The notes below the pieces were generated by a model that saw only the letters and a list, made by a program, of their open reading frames with translations, ran no database searches and was not told the origin of the DNA. The translations under genes and the position numbers were made by a program. A DNA stretch of 64,000 nt from Pinibacter aurantiacus (GTDB taxonomy: Bacteria > Bacteroidota > Bacteroidia > Chitinophagales > Chitinophagaceae), in the NCBI RefSeq assembly GCF_019130065.1, contig NZ_JAHSPG010000018.1, forward strand, positions 496,001-560,000, in the 5' to 3' direction. Numbering within the stretch: the first letter of the stretch is position 1; each line of letters starts with the position of its first letter. Shown here one piece after another: positions 38,542-47,194 of this stretch.

Positions 38542-38548
38542 AACCGCT

Positions 38549-39109
38549 TTGGATCACATACTTGCCATAATGAACGGAGATGAAGCTGCATTCCAGGAGG
38601 TATTCAATGGATACCACGAGAAGCTTTATTTCTATGTTTTCACCAAAACGAGATCCGCATACCTTGCGGAAGAAGTGGTGCAGCTATCCTTTATAAAACT
38701 TTGGAAATACAGGAAATCACTCAATCCATCGCTGGCTTTTTCTACCCAATTGTACAGAATTGCTACTACGACTTTGATAGATCTGCGAAGAAAGCAAAGT
38801 CTTTCACAAGACTTAACTGACAGTCTTGAAAAAACAGATATTCCTTCCGGCGAAGATTTTTTTGCCAACAACAGTGCGAAAGAAATGCAGGCACAGCTAC
38901 ACACAGCCATGCAAAATCTGCCGCCCGTAAGACGGAAAGTCTTCGAAATGAGCAGGATCGAAGGCTTGACTTACAAAGAAATAGCACAACGCTTGTCAAT
39001 ATCCACCAAAACGGTAGAACACCACATTTCGAAGGCATTAAAAGCAATAAGAATTTATTTTCCGATACTCACACTGATTTTTCTTTGTGGAAATTTAATT
39101 TTCAGATAG
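38549..39109 (+). CDS. ECF-type RNA polymerase sigma factor (PUL 3)
   Basis: This sigma-70 family factor of 186 residues (from TTG 38549) or 179 residues (from ATG 38570) has region 2 (GDEAAFQEVFNGYHEKLYFYVFTK, AYLAEEVVQLSFIKLWKYR). It also has region 4 (MQNLPPVRRKVFEMSRIEGLTYKEIAQRLSISTKTVEHHISKALKAI). The LAIMNGDEAAF lead-in fits the first helix of the family and supports the longer start; the nearby promoter favours the shorter one. The FecR gene follows 54 bases later. A shared motif before FecR and before SusC suggests this factor drives both. The last ~20 residues are hydrophobic (FPILTLIFLCGNLIF), an unusual tail for a cytoplasmic sigma factor. Confidence 0.9.
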   Translation: MDHILAIMNGDEAAFQEVFNGYHEKLYFYVFTKTRSAYLAEEVVQLSFIKLWKYRKSLNPSLAFSTQLYRIATTTLIDLRRKQSLSQDLTDSLEKTDIPSGEDFFANNSAKEMQAQLHTAMQNLPPVRRKVFEMSRIEGLTYKEIAQRLSISTKTVEHHISKALKAIRIYFPILTLIFLCGNLIFR

Positions 39110-39135
39110 GGGTAATGACTCTAATAAACGTATAA
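39109..39135 (+). promoter_or_regulatory. Candidate ECF-sigma promoter before FecR (site 1)
   Basis: GGGGTA (39109-39114), then 14 bases, then CGTATAA (39129-39135), ending 28 bases before the FecR start. The 14-base block TAATAAACGTATAA and the GGGGTA 13 bases earlier are repeated at the same spacing at 40402-40428. Confidence 0.6.
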
Positions 39136-39163
39136 TAATGGCAAACATCCATTTTGACAGGCT

Positions 39164-40222
39164 ATGATTACAAAGGCGATGATAGACAGGTTTCTTAAAG
39201 GGCAGTCCGGTAAGGAAGAAACTGCAGAGGTATTGCGACATTTCGATCAATACCCTGACTCTGTATTTGAGTACCTGGATGAGAAGGAATGGAACGATTT
39301 CAAGGCCCAGCAATCCCTGCCAGCCGAACAAAGCACCAAAATGTGGGATGTCGTAAAAGCTGAAAGCCGCAAAACCCCATCAATAATTTACTACTTAAGA
39401 AAACCGGCTGTTGCTGCCGCTATTGCCATTGCTGTGGCAGGTTCATGGTTTTTACTAACAAAACAAAAAGGCGGTGTAATAGAAACGGGCAACAAGAATA
39501 CACAACAGGAAATAGCCCGCAAAACAACAACAAACAGCTCCGCAAAAGAAATGCTTGTGGTGTTAAGCGATTCAACTGTTGTTGCATTAATGCCGGGCAG
39601 TTCTATTTCTTACTACGAAGCTTTCTCAACGGATAAAAGAGATATTATACTGAACGGTGGTGCAAACTTTTCAGTAACCAAAGACAGTCACAGGCCATTT
39701 ACGGTTTACTCGGACGATATCGCCACCACTGTACTGGGCACAAGATTTTCCGTAAAATCATTTGCGGGGGATGATAACATTCGCGTATCGTTGTTTGAAG
39801 GAAAGGTTGTCGTGACTCCATCGACCGCTGCGCCAAAGGGTGACATGAAAGATATGTATACGTTTATGGCACCGGGAGATATATTGTTGTATTCAAGAAA
39901 CACAAAAATTGTTACGCTAAAACACAAGCCGGTTAATGTGCCGTCAAATGCTTTAGCAAGTAAAACACATAATGCATCACAAACTATGCAGGGCAACAAC
40001 TGGTATATGTTTAACAACCAGTCGCTGGCCGAAGTGTTTGATCAGCTTGAGATCCTGTATAATCAAAAGATCGTTTATTCAAACACCGACATAAAAGGCA
40101 TCACTTTTATTGGCAAGTTGGACAACACCGATTCTTTAGATAATATTCTTTCCTCCATCGCTTTGATCAACAATCTTAAGATTGAGAAAGGCGCAAATGG
40201 ATACCTGGTAAAAAAGAAATAG
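39164..40222 (+). CDS. FecR-family anti-sigma factor (PUL 3)
   Basis: This 352-residue inner-membrane protein has a cytoplasmic anti-sigma segment (about 1-75, MIDRFLKGQSGKEETAEVLRHFDQ). One transmembrane helix follows (about 83-101, KPAVAAAIAIAVAGSWFLL). The periplasmic FecR domain has VVLSDSTVVALMPGSSISYYE, IILNGGANFSVTKD and TTVLGTRFSVKSF. A C-terminal DUF4974-like part (NQSLAEVFDQLEILYNQKIVY) completes it. It should hold the adjacent ECF sigma factor until a periplasmic signal releases it. The neighbouring SusC has no STN domain, so the usual route of that signal is missing here. Confidence 0.93.
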   Translation: MITKAMIDRFLKGQSGKEETAEVLRHFDQYPDSVFEYLDEKEWNDFKAQQSLPAEQSTKMWDVVKAESRKTPSIIYYLRKPAVAAAIAIAVAGSWFLLTKQKGGVIETGNKNTQQEIARKTTTNSSAKEMLVVLSDSTVVALMPGSSISYYEAFSTDKRDIILNGGANFSVTKDSHRPFTVYSDDIATTVLGTRFSVKSFAGDDNIRVSLFEGKVVVTPSTAAPKGDMKDMYTFMAPGDILLYSRNTKIVTLKHKPVNVPSNALASKTHNASQTMQGNNWYMFNNQSLAEVFDQLEILYNQKIVYSNTDIKGITFIGKLDNTDSLDNILSSIALINNLKIEKGANGYLVKKK

Positions 40223-40286
40223 AAAGACTCAGCACACACAACACCATTCACCTTATTGCTCCCTTGAGGATGGAGCTTGTTAAATG

Positions 40287-40305
40287 TCCGCTGGCAGCGG
40301 ATTTT
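40287..40305 (+). terminator. Possible hairpin with T run between FecR and SusC
   Basis: TCCGCT (40287-40292) and AGCGGA (40296-40301) with a 3-base loop are followed by TTTT. It could terminate FecR transcription before the separate SusC promoter. Confidence 0.35.
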
Positions 40306-40401
40306 GACAGGCCTGTTCAATAGTTTGCTATTCCTTTTCTCAGAATTATTTTTCAAAATTTTCAATGTAAAGTTTTGGTTAAAAAAAATTAAACCGGGAT
40401 G

Positions 40402-40428
40402 GGGGTAGTGCAATTAATAAACGTATAA
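40402..40428 (+). promoter_or_regulatory. Candidate ECF-sigma promoter before SusC (site 2)
   Basis: GGGGTA (40402-40407), then 14 bases, then CGTATAA (40422-40428), with the block TAATAAACGTATAA identical to site 1 at 39122-39135. It ends 48 bases before the SusC start. Confidence 0.6.
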
Positions 40429-40476
40429 GTAGTATGGAATAAACCAAAACCGATTTGTAAAACTCAATGCTTATTT

Positions 40477-43400
40477 ATGATTGTTTGCTTTATTAACTCC
40501 AAAAAGCGATTGTCAATTTGGATGTTGACGATGCTTTGCCTGTTAACCATTACAGCACATTCCCAACAAGGTAACTCACTCAGGGGGCAGGTTAAAGATG
40601 AACACGACAACCCCATTGCGGGCGCGAGCATTGTCGCGAAAAACGACAAGACCAGCTTCTCTGCAGGCGCCCAGTCTGACACTTCCGGCATCTTCCAGTT
40701 TTTAAAACTTCCCGCTGGCGGCCCGTATAGTTTTACTGTATCGGCCATCGGTTATGAGACGCAAACGCTCTCTGGCTATATCATTCAGCAGGACGGAAAG
40801 ATGTCGTTGCTCGTAAAACTTGTATCCAAAGCCACCGCACTCGAACAAATAGTGGTAGTAGGTTACGGTACGCAAAAGAAAGTTGATTTAACAGGAGCTG
40901 TGGCGGTAGTTGACAAAGCCGACATTGTAAACAAACCTGTACCAAATGTAATGGCATCCATGCAAGGTTTGTTGCCCGGTGTAATGATCACACGCACCAA
41001 CGGTAAACCCGGTGATGAAGGCTATGACATCCGCATTCGTGGTTTCTCTTCTGCCAACGATACCAAAGCCCTGATATTGGTAGATGGTATGGAAATGGAC
41101 ATGAACCTCCTGAACCCGGACGACATCGAATCGATCTCCATTCTTAAAGACGCCGCCGCTGCATCTATCTACGGTGCGAGAGCTGCTGCTGGCGTGGTAT
41201 TGGTTACTACAAAGAAAGGAACCGGAGGCAGAACAAATATCAATTTCAATTCTTACTACGGATTGAATATAACTGCAAGACAGCCGCAGCGTTTAAGCTC
41301 ATGGGACGAGCAAACGTTGATCAATGAAAGCCGCGTGAATTCAGGCGCTGCACCTGAGTTTACCGATGAACAAATTCAATGGTTGAAAAATCCCAACTTC
41401 GACTACAGACCTAATATGAGTAACAACCCAACAGGAAGTCCGAATGCGCTTCGCTGGGATTATTACGACAATATTAATTGGGTGAAAGAAGGCATGAAGC
41501 AAACGAGTTCCATGCAGAACTATTCACTCTCCATCAGCGGTGGAAAAAAAGAACTCAACTATTTACTTTCCGGCGGTTACTACACACGAGAAGGTGTCAT
41601 TAAATACGGCCCCGATCAAAACGACCGTTACAACCTTCGCCTGAACGTAAATGGTCAGTTGAATAAATACATGGACCTTTCGGTAAGTGCGAGCTACGCA
41701 GGTTCTTTCGTAGCAGAGAACTCTTATGGTGTAGGCAATGTGATCGAGCGCCTTTATCGCATTCGTACACGCCAGCCCATATATGTGCCTGCAGAAGATA
41801 AAACAGGTTCAATCTATAACGGCGATCTCCAGGTAAACCCGATTGATCTTGAAAAAAACTCTGGCGTTACAAACAAGAATTACCAGGCATTTACAGGACA
41901 AGGAAATCTTACCATAAAAAATCTTGCGAAAGGATTAACGATCAATGTAATTGGTTCTCGTTTGATGGACAACTATGATTACCGTTCTGAAAAAAGAAGT
42001 TTGTACTGGTACGGTATGACAACATCTAATGTGCGATTCAATGCAAACGTGCCTAATAGTTTGGCTAAGACAAAAAACAATGGCTGGCACAACAATCTTC
42101 AGGCATTTGCAACATACACCGCCAATATAAAGAACGAACATCACTTTAAATTGATGGGTGGTTACTCATACGAGGAATACCGCAAAGATGAAATGTCCGC
42201 AGGTGCCAATACAATGCCAACGAATGATTTCTACAGTTTGAATTACGGAGACCTTACTACAAAAACAAACGGCGATTTGGTAGAAACATGGGCAATGGAA
42301 TCTTACTTCGGAAGATTTAATTATGACTTTAGAGACAAGTATTTGTTTGAAGCAAACCTTCGCTACGATGGAAGTACAAGGCTTGACCCATCCAATCGCT
42401 GGGGAGCATTTCCTTCCTTTTCTGCGGGCTGGAAGATATCGAATGAGAACTTCATGAGAAACGTTTCATTCATCGATAATTTGAAGTTGCGTGCTTCATG
42501 GGGACAGTTGGGAAATGGCGCGGTGCTTGGTTTGTATGATTATGTAGCATTGCTCAACAGCGGCACAAGTCTTTCTTTCAACGATCAGAAAACGCCTTAC
42601 TACTATCAATCTACCATGCCTTCGAAAAACAAAACATGGGAGATTGTTCAAACTTCCGACATCGGACTTGATGTTGCTTTCTTAAGGAATCGTTTGAGTG
42701 TAACGGCCGATTATTATACCAAGCGCAACAAAAACATGCTGGCCACTTTGCAGTTGCCTTCACTGATTGGCGTGGATGTATCGAGCAGCAACGTAGGTGA
42801 ACTGAAAAGCTGGGGCTGGGAGTTTGACATCAGATGGAAAGATCAGTTTAGAAACGGATCATACTCAATCGGCGTTAACATAGCAGACAACCAAAATGAA
42901 CTTGTAAAATACGATGGTAAAAATTCAATAGGCAATGGCGGTCTTGTAAACCTCTTACAAGGCTATGCGCTGAACACTATTTGGGGATACAAAACAGATG
43001 GTTATTTCCAACAGCCGGAGGATTATGCTAAATATGGCATTACAAAGACCGGACAGCCTGCAAACATAGGCCCTGGCGATGTTAAATATCTTGACCTTAA
43101 CGGCGACAAAGTAGTAAACGCAGGTGGTGGTACTCCGCAAAATCCCGGCGACCTTGTTTATTTAGGAAATACAAATGCCCGTTATACATTTGGCTTCAAT
43201 CTTGGTGCAACGTGGAAGAATTTTGATTTCTCCTGTTTCTTCCAGGGTGTAGGAAAACGCAACTTCCTTATCGAAGCAAACACACTGAATCCACTGAATG
43301 CAAGCTCAAATATGCCGTGGACAATTATGATGGACAGATGGACGCCTGACAACAGGAACGCATTGTTCCCACGCACTTATGCCAGCAACAATTTCAACTT

Positions 43401-43644
43401 TGATCCTTCTGATAAATGGGTGCAAAACGGAAGCTACATCCGTCTGAAAAATATTCAGGTTGGTTACAATGTTCCCATTAAAAGAAAATTCTTCCAGAGC
43501 ATACGTGCCTATGTATCCGGCCAGGATCTGTGGGAATACACGAAAGTGTTGAACGTGTTCGACCCAGAAGTGGGCAACAATGTAAATGCAAACACTTATC
43601 CATTCTACAGAGTGGTGTCATTTGGATTGAACGCAGGTTTCTAA
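40477..43644 (+). CDS. SusC-like TonB-dependent transporter (PUL 3)
   Basis: This 1055-residue outer-membrane transporter has a signal peptide ending near ITAHSQ. CarboxypepD_reg follows (GQVKDEHDNPIAGASIVAKN), then the signature QIVVVGYGTQKKVDLTGAVAV. Plug motifs are IRIRGFSSAN, LILVDGMEMDM and ASIYGARAAAGVVLVTTK. The barrel ends SFGLNAGF. No STN domain is present between the signal peptide and the CarboxypepD domain, although an ECF/FecR pair lies upstream. It is probably transcribed from its own ECF-type promoter (40402-40428). SusD follows 68 bases later. Confidence 0.95.
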   Translation: MIVCFINSKKRLSIWMLTMLCLLTITAHSQQGNSLRGQVKDEHDNPIAGASIVAKNDKTSFSAGAQSDTSGIFQFLKLPAGGPYSFTVSAIGYETQTLSGYIIQQDGKMSLLVKLVSKATALEQIVVVGYGTQKKVDLTGAVAVVDKADIVNKPVPNVMASMQGLLPGVMITRTNGKPGDEGYDIRIRGFSSANDTKALILVDGMEMDMNLLNPDDIESISILKDAAAASIYGARAAAGVVLVTTKKGTGGRTNINFNSYYGLNITARQPQRLSSWDEQTLINESRVNSGAAPEFTDEQIQWLKNPNFDYRPNMSNNPTGSPNALRWDYYDNINWVKEGMKQTSSMQNYSLSISGGKKELNYLLSGGYYTREGVIKYGPDQNDRYNLRLNVNGQLNKYMDLSVSASYAGSFVAENSYGVGNVIERLYRIRTRQPIYVPAEDKTGSIYNGDLQVNPIDLEKNSGVTNKNYQAFTGQGNLTIKNLAKGLTINVIGSRLMDNYDYRSEKRSLYWYGMTTSNVRFNANVPNSLAKTKNNGWHNNLQAFATYTANIKNEHHFKLMGGYSYEEYRKDEMSAGANTMPTNDFYSLNYGDLTTKTNGDLVETWAMESYFGRFNYDFRDKYLFEANLRYDGSTRLDPSNRWGAFPSFSAGWKISNENFMRNVSFIDNLKLRASWGQLGNGAVLGLYDYVALLNSGTSLSFNDQKTPYYYQSTMPSKNKTWEIVQTSDIGLDVAFLRNRLSVTADYYTKRNKNMLATLQLPSLIGVDVSSSNVGELKSWGWEFDIRWKDQFRNGSYSIGVNIADNQNELVKYDGKNSIGNGGLVNLLQGYALNTIWGYKTDGYFQQPEDYAKYGITKTGQPANIGPGDVKYLDLNGDKVVNAGGGTPQNPGDLVYLGNTNARYTFGFNLGATWKNFDFSCFFQGVGKRNFLIEANTLNPLNASSNMPWTIMMDRWTPDNRNALFPRTYASNNFNFDPSDKWVQNGSYIRLKNIQVGYNVPIKRKFFQSIRAYVSGQDLWEYTKVLNVFDPEVGNNVNANTYPFYRVVSFGLNAGF

Positions 43645-43712
43645 TTCTTTTTTTGAAATGAGCAGCAGAACCTTGATCAAGCATCAATGAAAATTTTACT
43701 AAAACGATTGAA

Positions 43713-45392
43713 ATGAAAAGAAGATCTAAACTCCCCTATATCATACTGGCTTCGCTTACTTTTTTAGGTGGCTGTCTTAAAAGCAAGGAGCCCGAAACCA
43801 CCTTTACTGACGCGGCTTTCTGGAACACCGAAAGCGACTTAAAAGTAGCGTGTAACAGGTTATACAATCTACTCGAAGGATTCAATGTAATTTCAGATGA
43901 AACAAAAACACCTCCTACATACTCGAATGTTTTTGATAACAGGGGCGACGATGTAGTGGGTACTTCTGCCGATGCCACCAGCAACGGAAGCCGAAACATA
44001 CCAAGTACAAGCGACGACTGGAGCCGCCCTTACAAAACAATCTTTACTGCCAATAATATTTTGGAGAAAGGAAAAAAAACAAACGTAACAGACGCTATTA
44101 AAAATCGCTACTTCGCAGAAGCAAGATTCTTCCGTGCATATGCGTATTTCCAGTTATTAAAAAAATACGGCGACGTTCCTCTCGTAATGAAAGTGCTGGA
44201 TATCGGCAGTCCCGAACTGACAATGCCAAGAACAGCAAGAGAAGTAGTAGTAGACACTATTTATGCAGATCTTGATTTTGCAGCGCAATGGCTGCCAACA
44301 AGACTTACGATGCCTGCAGCCGATTATGGCAGAGCAACGAAAGGCGCAGCGTGGGCATTTAAAGCACGTGTAGCTTTGTATGAGGGAACCCGTTCTAAAT
44401 ACCACAGCTATGGAGACCCTAACAAGCACCTTGCCATTGCAGTAGATGCATGTACCAAAGTAATGGATCCCGCACAAGGCTATGGATTGCTGGCAAGCTA
44501 TGACAACAACTTTTTGTATGCCGGAGAGGGCAATGCAAACACCGAGAACGTTTTTGTAAAAGTATATGGAGCCAGTTATCTTAATACCATTGTAGTGCAT
44601 GACAACTCAAGAAGAATAGAAGGAGGAAACATAACGCCTACACGAAATTTGGTCGACAATTATTTGTGTACAGACGGATTGCCATGGGGAAAATCACCGC
44701 TGACCATTTCGCCTGAAAAAAGCTACAACGATGTTTTCAGCAACAGGGATCCACGATTGAACAAAACAATATACAAGATGGGAGAGCAGTCCTACAAAGG
44801 ACTCTGGCTACCTGCCGTTGGTGCGCAAAGGTCTGGCTATGCCTGCAAGAAAGGTTACATACAAGCTGACTGGGACAACCTTGGAAAAGCGAATGTAGAC
44901 AAGCAGCTTATACGTTATGCGGAAGTATTGCTTACTTATGCTGAGGCGCAGTATGAGCTGAATGGTTCCATCAGTGATGCCGATCTTAACGCTTCCATCA
45001 ATAAACTAAGAGCGAGAGTAGCAATGCCCGCAACAGTTAATCTCACCAATGCTTTTGTAACAGCAAACGGTTTAAACATGAGAGACGAAATAAGAAGGGA
45101 AAGAACCGTTGAACTAGCTTTAGAAGGTTTCAGGTATGATGACCTGATAAGGTGGAAACTTGCAGAAACGGTATTGCCCAAAGCCATATTGGGCGCAAGA
45201 TATGCGCAAGCCGAATGGACAAGTACGCCGGTTGGAAATGTAAAAAACACATTGACAAGCGACAGCTTAATAATTGTAGAACCTGCTGCCAACAGACGTT
45301 TTGATCCGTCAAAAGATTATTTATACCCTGTGCCGCTTAATGAAATAACACTGAGTGGAGAAAGCGTGACGCAGAATCCAAACTGGAAATAG
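43713..45392 (+). CDS. SusD/RagB-family lipoprotein (PUL 3)
   Basis: This 559-residue lipoprotein has a lipobox with Cys in LGGC-LKSKE. SusD features are FTDAAFWNTESDLKVACNRLYN, FAEARFFRAYAYFQLLKKYGDVPLV, TKGAAWAFKARVALYEGTRS, LIRYAEVLLTYAEAQYELNG, IRRERTVELALEGFRYDDLIRW and YPVPLNEITLSG. It partners the SusC directly upstream. The lipoprotein at 45420 follows at 27 bases, and the operon ends at a strong terminator. Confidence 0.95.
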   Translation: MKRRSKLPYIILASLTFLGGCLKSKEPETTFTDAAFWNTESDLKVACNRLYNLLEGFNVISDETKTPPTYSNVFDNRGDDVVGTSADATSNGSRNIPSTSDDWSRPYKTIFTANNILEKGKKTNVTDAIKNRYFAEARFFRAYAYFQLLKKYGDVPLVMKVLDIGSPELTMPRTAREVVVDTIYADLDFAAQWLPTRLTMPAADYGRATKGAAWAFKARVALYEGTRSKYHSYGDPNKHLAIAVDACTKVMDPAQGYGLLASYDNNFLYAGEGNANTENVFVKVYGASYLNTIVVHDNSRRIEGGNITPTRNLVDNYLCTDGLPWGKSPLTISPEKSYNDVFSNRDPRLNKTIYKMGEQSYKGLWLPAVGAQRSGYACKKGYIQADWDNLGKANVDKQLIRYAEVLLTYAEAQYELNGSISDADLNASINKLRARVAMPATVNLTNAFVTANGLNMRDEIRRERTVELALEGFRYDDLIRWKLAETVLPKAILGARYAQAEWTSTPVGNVKNTLTSDSLIIVEPAANRRFDPSKDYLYPVPLNEITLSGESVTQNPNWK

Positions 45393-45419
45393 TCTTCATG
45401 AATTTTAAACTGAAAAGCA

Positions 45420-45953
45420 ATGAATTTCAAAACATCAATTTTATCGACAATAGCGCTTTTGCTGGGCATAGCCACCCTTTCTTCATGCAATAAAGAAGAC
45501 TATCCAAAAAGCGACCCCACATACGACAACTACTATTACATAGGGTACGAGTCGCCCTACCAATACCCGTGGAACAACACAAAAGTATCTGTAACCAAAA
45601 ATCAAACAGCGCTAGTGAAATTTCCGGTACAGTTTCATTCTGCATTTGTGCGTAATTACGATGCCGTAGCCAAGTATGTGGTGAGCGTATACGGCTTAGC
45701 TACACCAGCAGTAGCAGGTGTTGATTTTGACGTTGTTGATAAGAACGGCACCAAGATAGTAGTTGCCGATACTGTATATACAATGACATTTCCGCAAGCG
45801 AAAAATGCTTATGATACAATCTACGTAAAGCTGCTAAACAATGCTGCGAGCGGTACAAGAACAGTGAATATCGATCTTATAAAAAATGTGACTGACCAAT
45901 ACACTGTTGGAACTTTCAGTCAAGCCTATAGAAGACCATTGGAGATCAAATAA
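45420..45953 (+). CDS. PUL-associated lipoprotein, unknown function (PUL 3)
   Basis: This 177-residue lipoprotein has a signal peptide and lipobox with Cys in LSSC-NKEDY. The mature part begins with a Tyr-rich stretch (TYDNYYYIGYESPYQYPW) and continues as a single beta-sandwich-like domain (KVSVTKNQTALVKFPVQFHS, YVVSVYGLATPAVAGVDFDVV, DTIYVKLLNNAASGTRTVNIDLI). This resembles Calx-beta-like or DUF4843-type accessory lipoproteins found next to SusD. It is probably a surface glycan-binding partner, which I infer from position and length. It is the last gene of PUL 3. No glycosidase gene is included in this operon. Confidence 0.72.
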   Translation: MNFKTSILSTIALLLGIATLSSCNKEDYPKSDPTYDNYYYIGYESPYQYPWNNTKVSVTKNQTALVKFPVQFHSAFVRNYDAVAKYVVSVYGLATPAVAGVDFDVVDKNGTKIVVADTVYTMTFPQAKNAYDTIYVKLLNNAASGTRTVNIDLIKNVTDQYTVGTFSQAYRRPLEIK

Positions 45954-45977
45954 GTTCCCCCTTGAAAACAATAAACC

Positions 45978-46014
45978 AAAGGGTCGCTTCATTTAGTTGA
46001 AGCGACCCTTTTTT
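45978..46014 (+). terminator. Intrinsic terminator of PUL 3
   Basis: A perfect 14-base stem, AAAGGGTCGCTTCA (45978-45991) and TGAAGCGACCCTTT (45998-46011), with a 6-base loop and T tail. Confidence 0.92.
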
Positions 46015-46115
46015 GTTTGAATCTCACAATAAAATGATTGCCAACTTATGAAGGTGCCTCCTGATTGTCATTTGCGCAAAGCCTGGAGCTTGAGGATGAA
46101 TAAGGAGCCTCTCAC

Positions 46116-46146
46116 TTTGAAAATCAGTCAGTTTTCATTAAATTTG
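46116..46146 (+). promoter_or_regulatory. Bacteroidota consensus promoter TTTG-N19-TAAATTTG
   Basis: TTTG (46116-46119), 19 bases, and TAAATTTG (46139-46146) match the -33/-7 consensus fully. The start codon at 46152 is only 5 bases after the -7 element, so the message would be leaderless or nearly so. Confidence 0.65.
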
Positions 46147-46151
46147 CAGCT

Positions 46152-46412
46152 ATGTCAACCGTTAAAGCAGAAGCGAACAAAGGCACAAATGCAGTAAAGA
46201 AATTGCGTGAGCAAAAACTTAGAAATGGTTTGCCATTTATGATTAATGTTGAGGAACTATCTTCAAATCAGTGTTATCTAGAGTATCCTAACGGAAGTAT
46301 TAAATTAATCACTGTCATGCCGTCTTCAAGAGATATTGATGTGATTCGCGAACTATCTCCTGTTGAAGCAAATTATCTGAGAAGCCGTTTTCATTTTTCC
46401 TCCATAAAATAG
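46152..46412 (+). CDS. Small protein upstream of zeta-like kinase, candidate antitoxin
   Basis: This is an 86-residue cytoplasmic protein. The N-terminus is basic and helical (EANKGTNAVKKLREQKLRNG). The remainder reads as a short alpha/beta domain (MINVEELSSNQCYLEYPNG, IDVIRELSPVEANYLRSRF). The stop codon is directly followed by the ATG of the zeta-like kinase with no spacing, so the two are translated together. Position and size suggest an antitoxin or regulatory partner. I do not recognise its sequence family, so the role is inferred from context only. A Met at residue 30 could be an alternative start if the message has a leader. Confidence 0.6.
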   Translation: MSTVKAEANKGTNAVKKLREQKLRNGLPFMINVEELSSNQCYLEYPNGSIKLITVMPSSRDIDVIRELSPVEANYLRSRFHFSSIK

Positions 46413-47057
46413 ATGTCCGTTCTCTATATAATAACAGGCTCAAATGGAGCAGGTAAATCATCTGTTGGTCCCGACTATATTCCAAGCCATTTAAGGGATA
46501 CAATCTTCGATGGAGACAAGCTATTCATGCAAAAGAGAAAAGATTTTTGGAACGATGGCGTAAAATCTCACAAAGAATGTAAAAAGCTGGCTGCAAAGTT
46601 TGTTGAAGAGACATTTGATGATCTTGTGGAGGCTGCCTTAAATTCGCATTCAGATTTCGCATATGAAGGGCATTTTACCAACGATGCAACCTGGAGTATT
46701 CCCCAAAATTTTAAAGATGCAGGCTACGAGATTCATTTGATTTTTTTTGGATTAAAAGACACAGCCTTGTCCGAAACTCGTGTTGTCGCAAGAGTAAATG
46801 AGGGTGGGCACTACGTAGACCCATCGACAATTGCCGCTAATTTTTATGGTAATCTAGAAAAGCTTGATAAATATTTTCCTATGTTCAATTCTGTCACAAT
46901 AATTGAAACATCAACCATCGAACACACCGGTCTGGTTGTGCTGGAAAATGGAATCTGCCGATCTGCAATCGCCTACGCTTCTTTACCTCATTGGTTTTCT
47001 GAGATTCTTCCAAGAATAACTGATGCAGTTATTAAATTCGAGAACAAAAAAGATTAG
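46413..47057 (+). CDS. Zeta-toxin-like P-loop kinase
   Basis: This 214-residue protein has the zeta/AAA-type P-loop kinase fold. The Walker A motif GSNGAGKS covers residues 9-16, with Lys15. IFDGDKLFMQKRK carries the Asp expected for substrate activation. FAYEGHFTND and the Arg-containing ETRVVARVNEGGHYVDPSTI match the lid region of zeta-like kinases (pattern RVxxGGHxV). Classical zeta toxins phosphorylate UDP-N-acetylglucosamine and block wall synthesis, while related stand-alone proteins have unknown substrates. With the preceding 86-residue gene it forms a plausible toxin-antitoxin operon under one promoter. Confidence 0.8.
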   Translation: MSVLYIITGSNGAGKSSVGPDYIPSHLRDTIFDGDKLFMQKRKDFWNDGVKSHKECKKLAAKFVEETFDDLVEAALNSHSDFAYEGHFTNDATWSIPQNFKDAGYEIHLIFFGLKDTALSETRVVARVNEGGHYVDPSTIAANFYGNLEKLDKYFPMFNSVTIIETSTIEHTGLVVLENGICRSAIAYASLPHWFSEILPRITDAVIKFENKKD

Positions 47058-47130
47058 CTGCTCAAAATTGTGTTATTCCTTATATTCCGTAGAGCAAGTA
47101 AACCGGTAGATAGAAAGAGGGATTCAATCC

Positions 47131-47184
47131 TGAAAAAAACTGAAAAACAGAAATAGCATACAGCCTTCTCAGTTTTTCAGTTTC
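47131..47184. repeat. Palindrome of short tandem units (CTGAAAAA-type)
   Basis: CTGAAAAAAACTGAAAAAC on the left pairs with GTTTTTCAGTTT (47172-47183). It lies between the convergent kinase and glycosidase genes and may act as a weak bidirectional terminator. Confidence 0.6.
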
Positions 47185-47194
47185 TAAACACATT

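Larger units (their letters stand above)
38152..38548. other. Divergent intergenic region, encapsulin operon and ECF sigma gene
   Basis: This 397-base region must carry the promoters of both the encapsulin operon and the ECF gene. It contains the palindrome at 38347-38364 and a -7-like element at 38534. No minus-strand CAAAnnTA (complement of TAnnTTTG) stood out near the encapsulin start. Confidence 0.5.
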
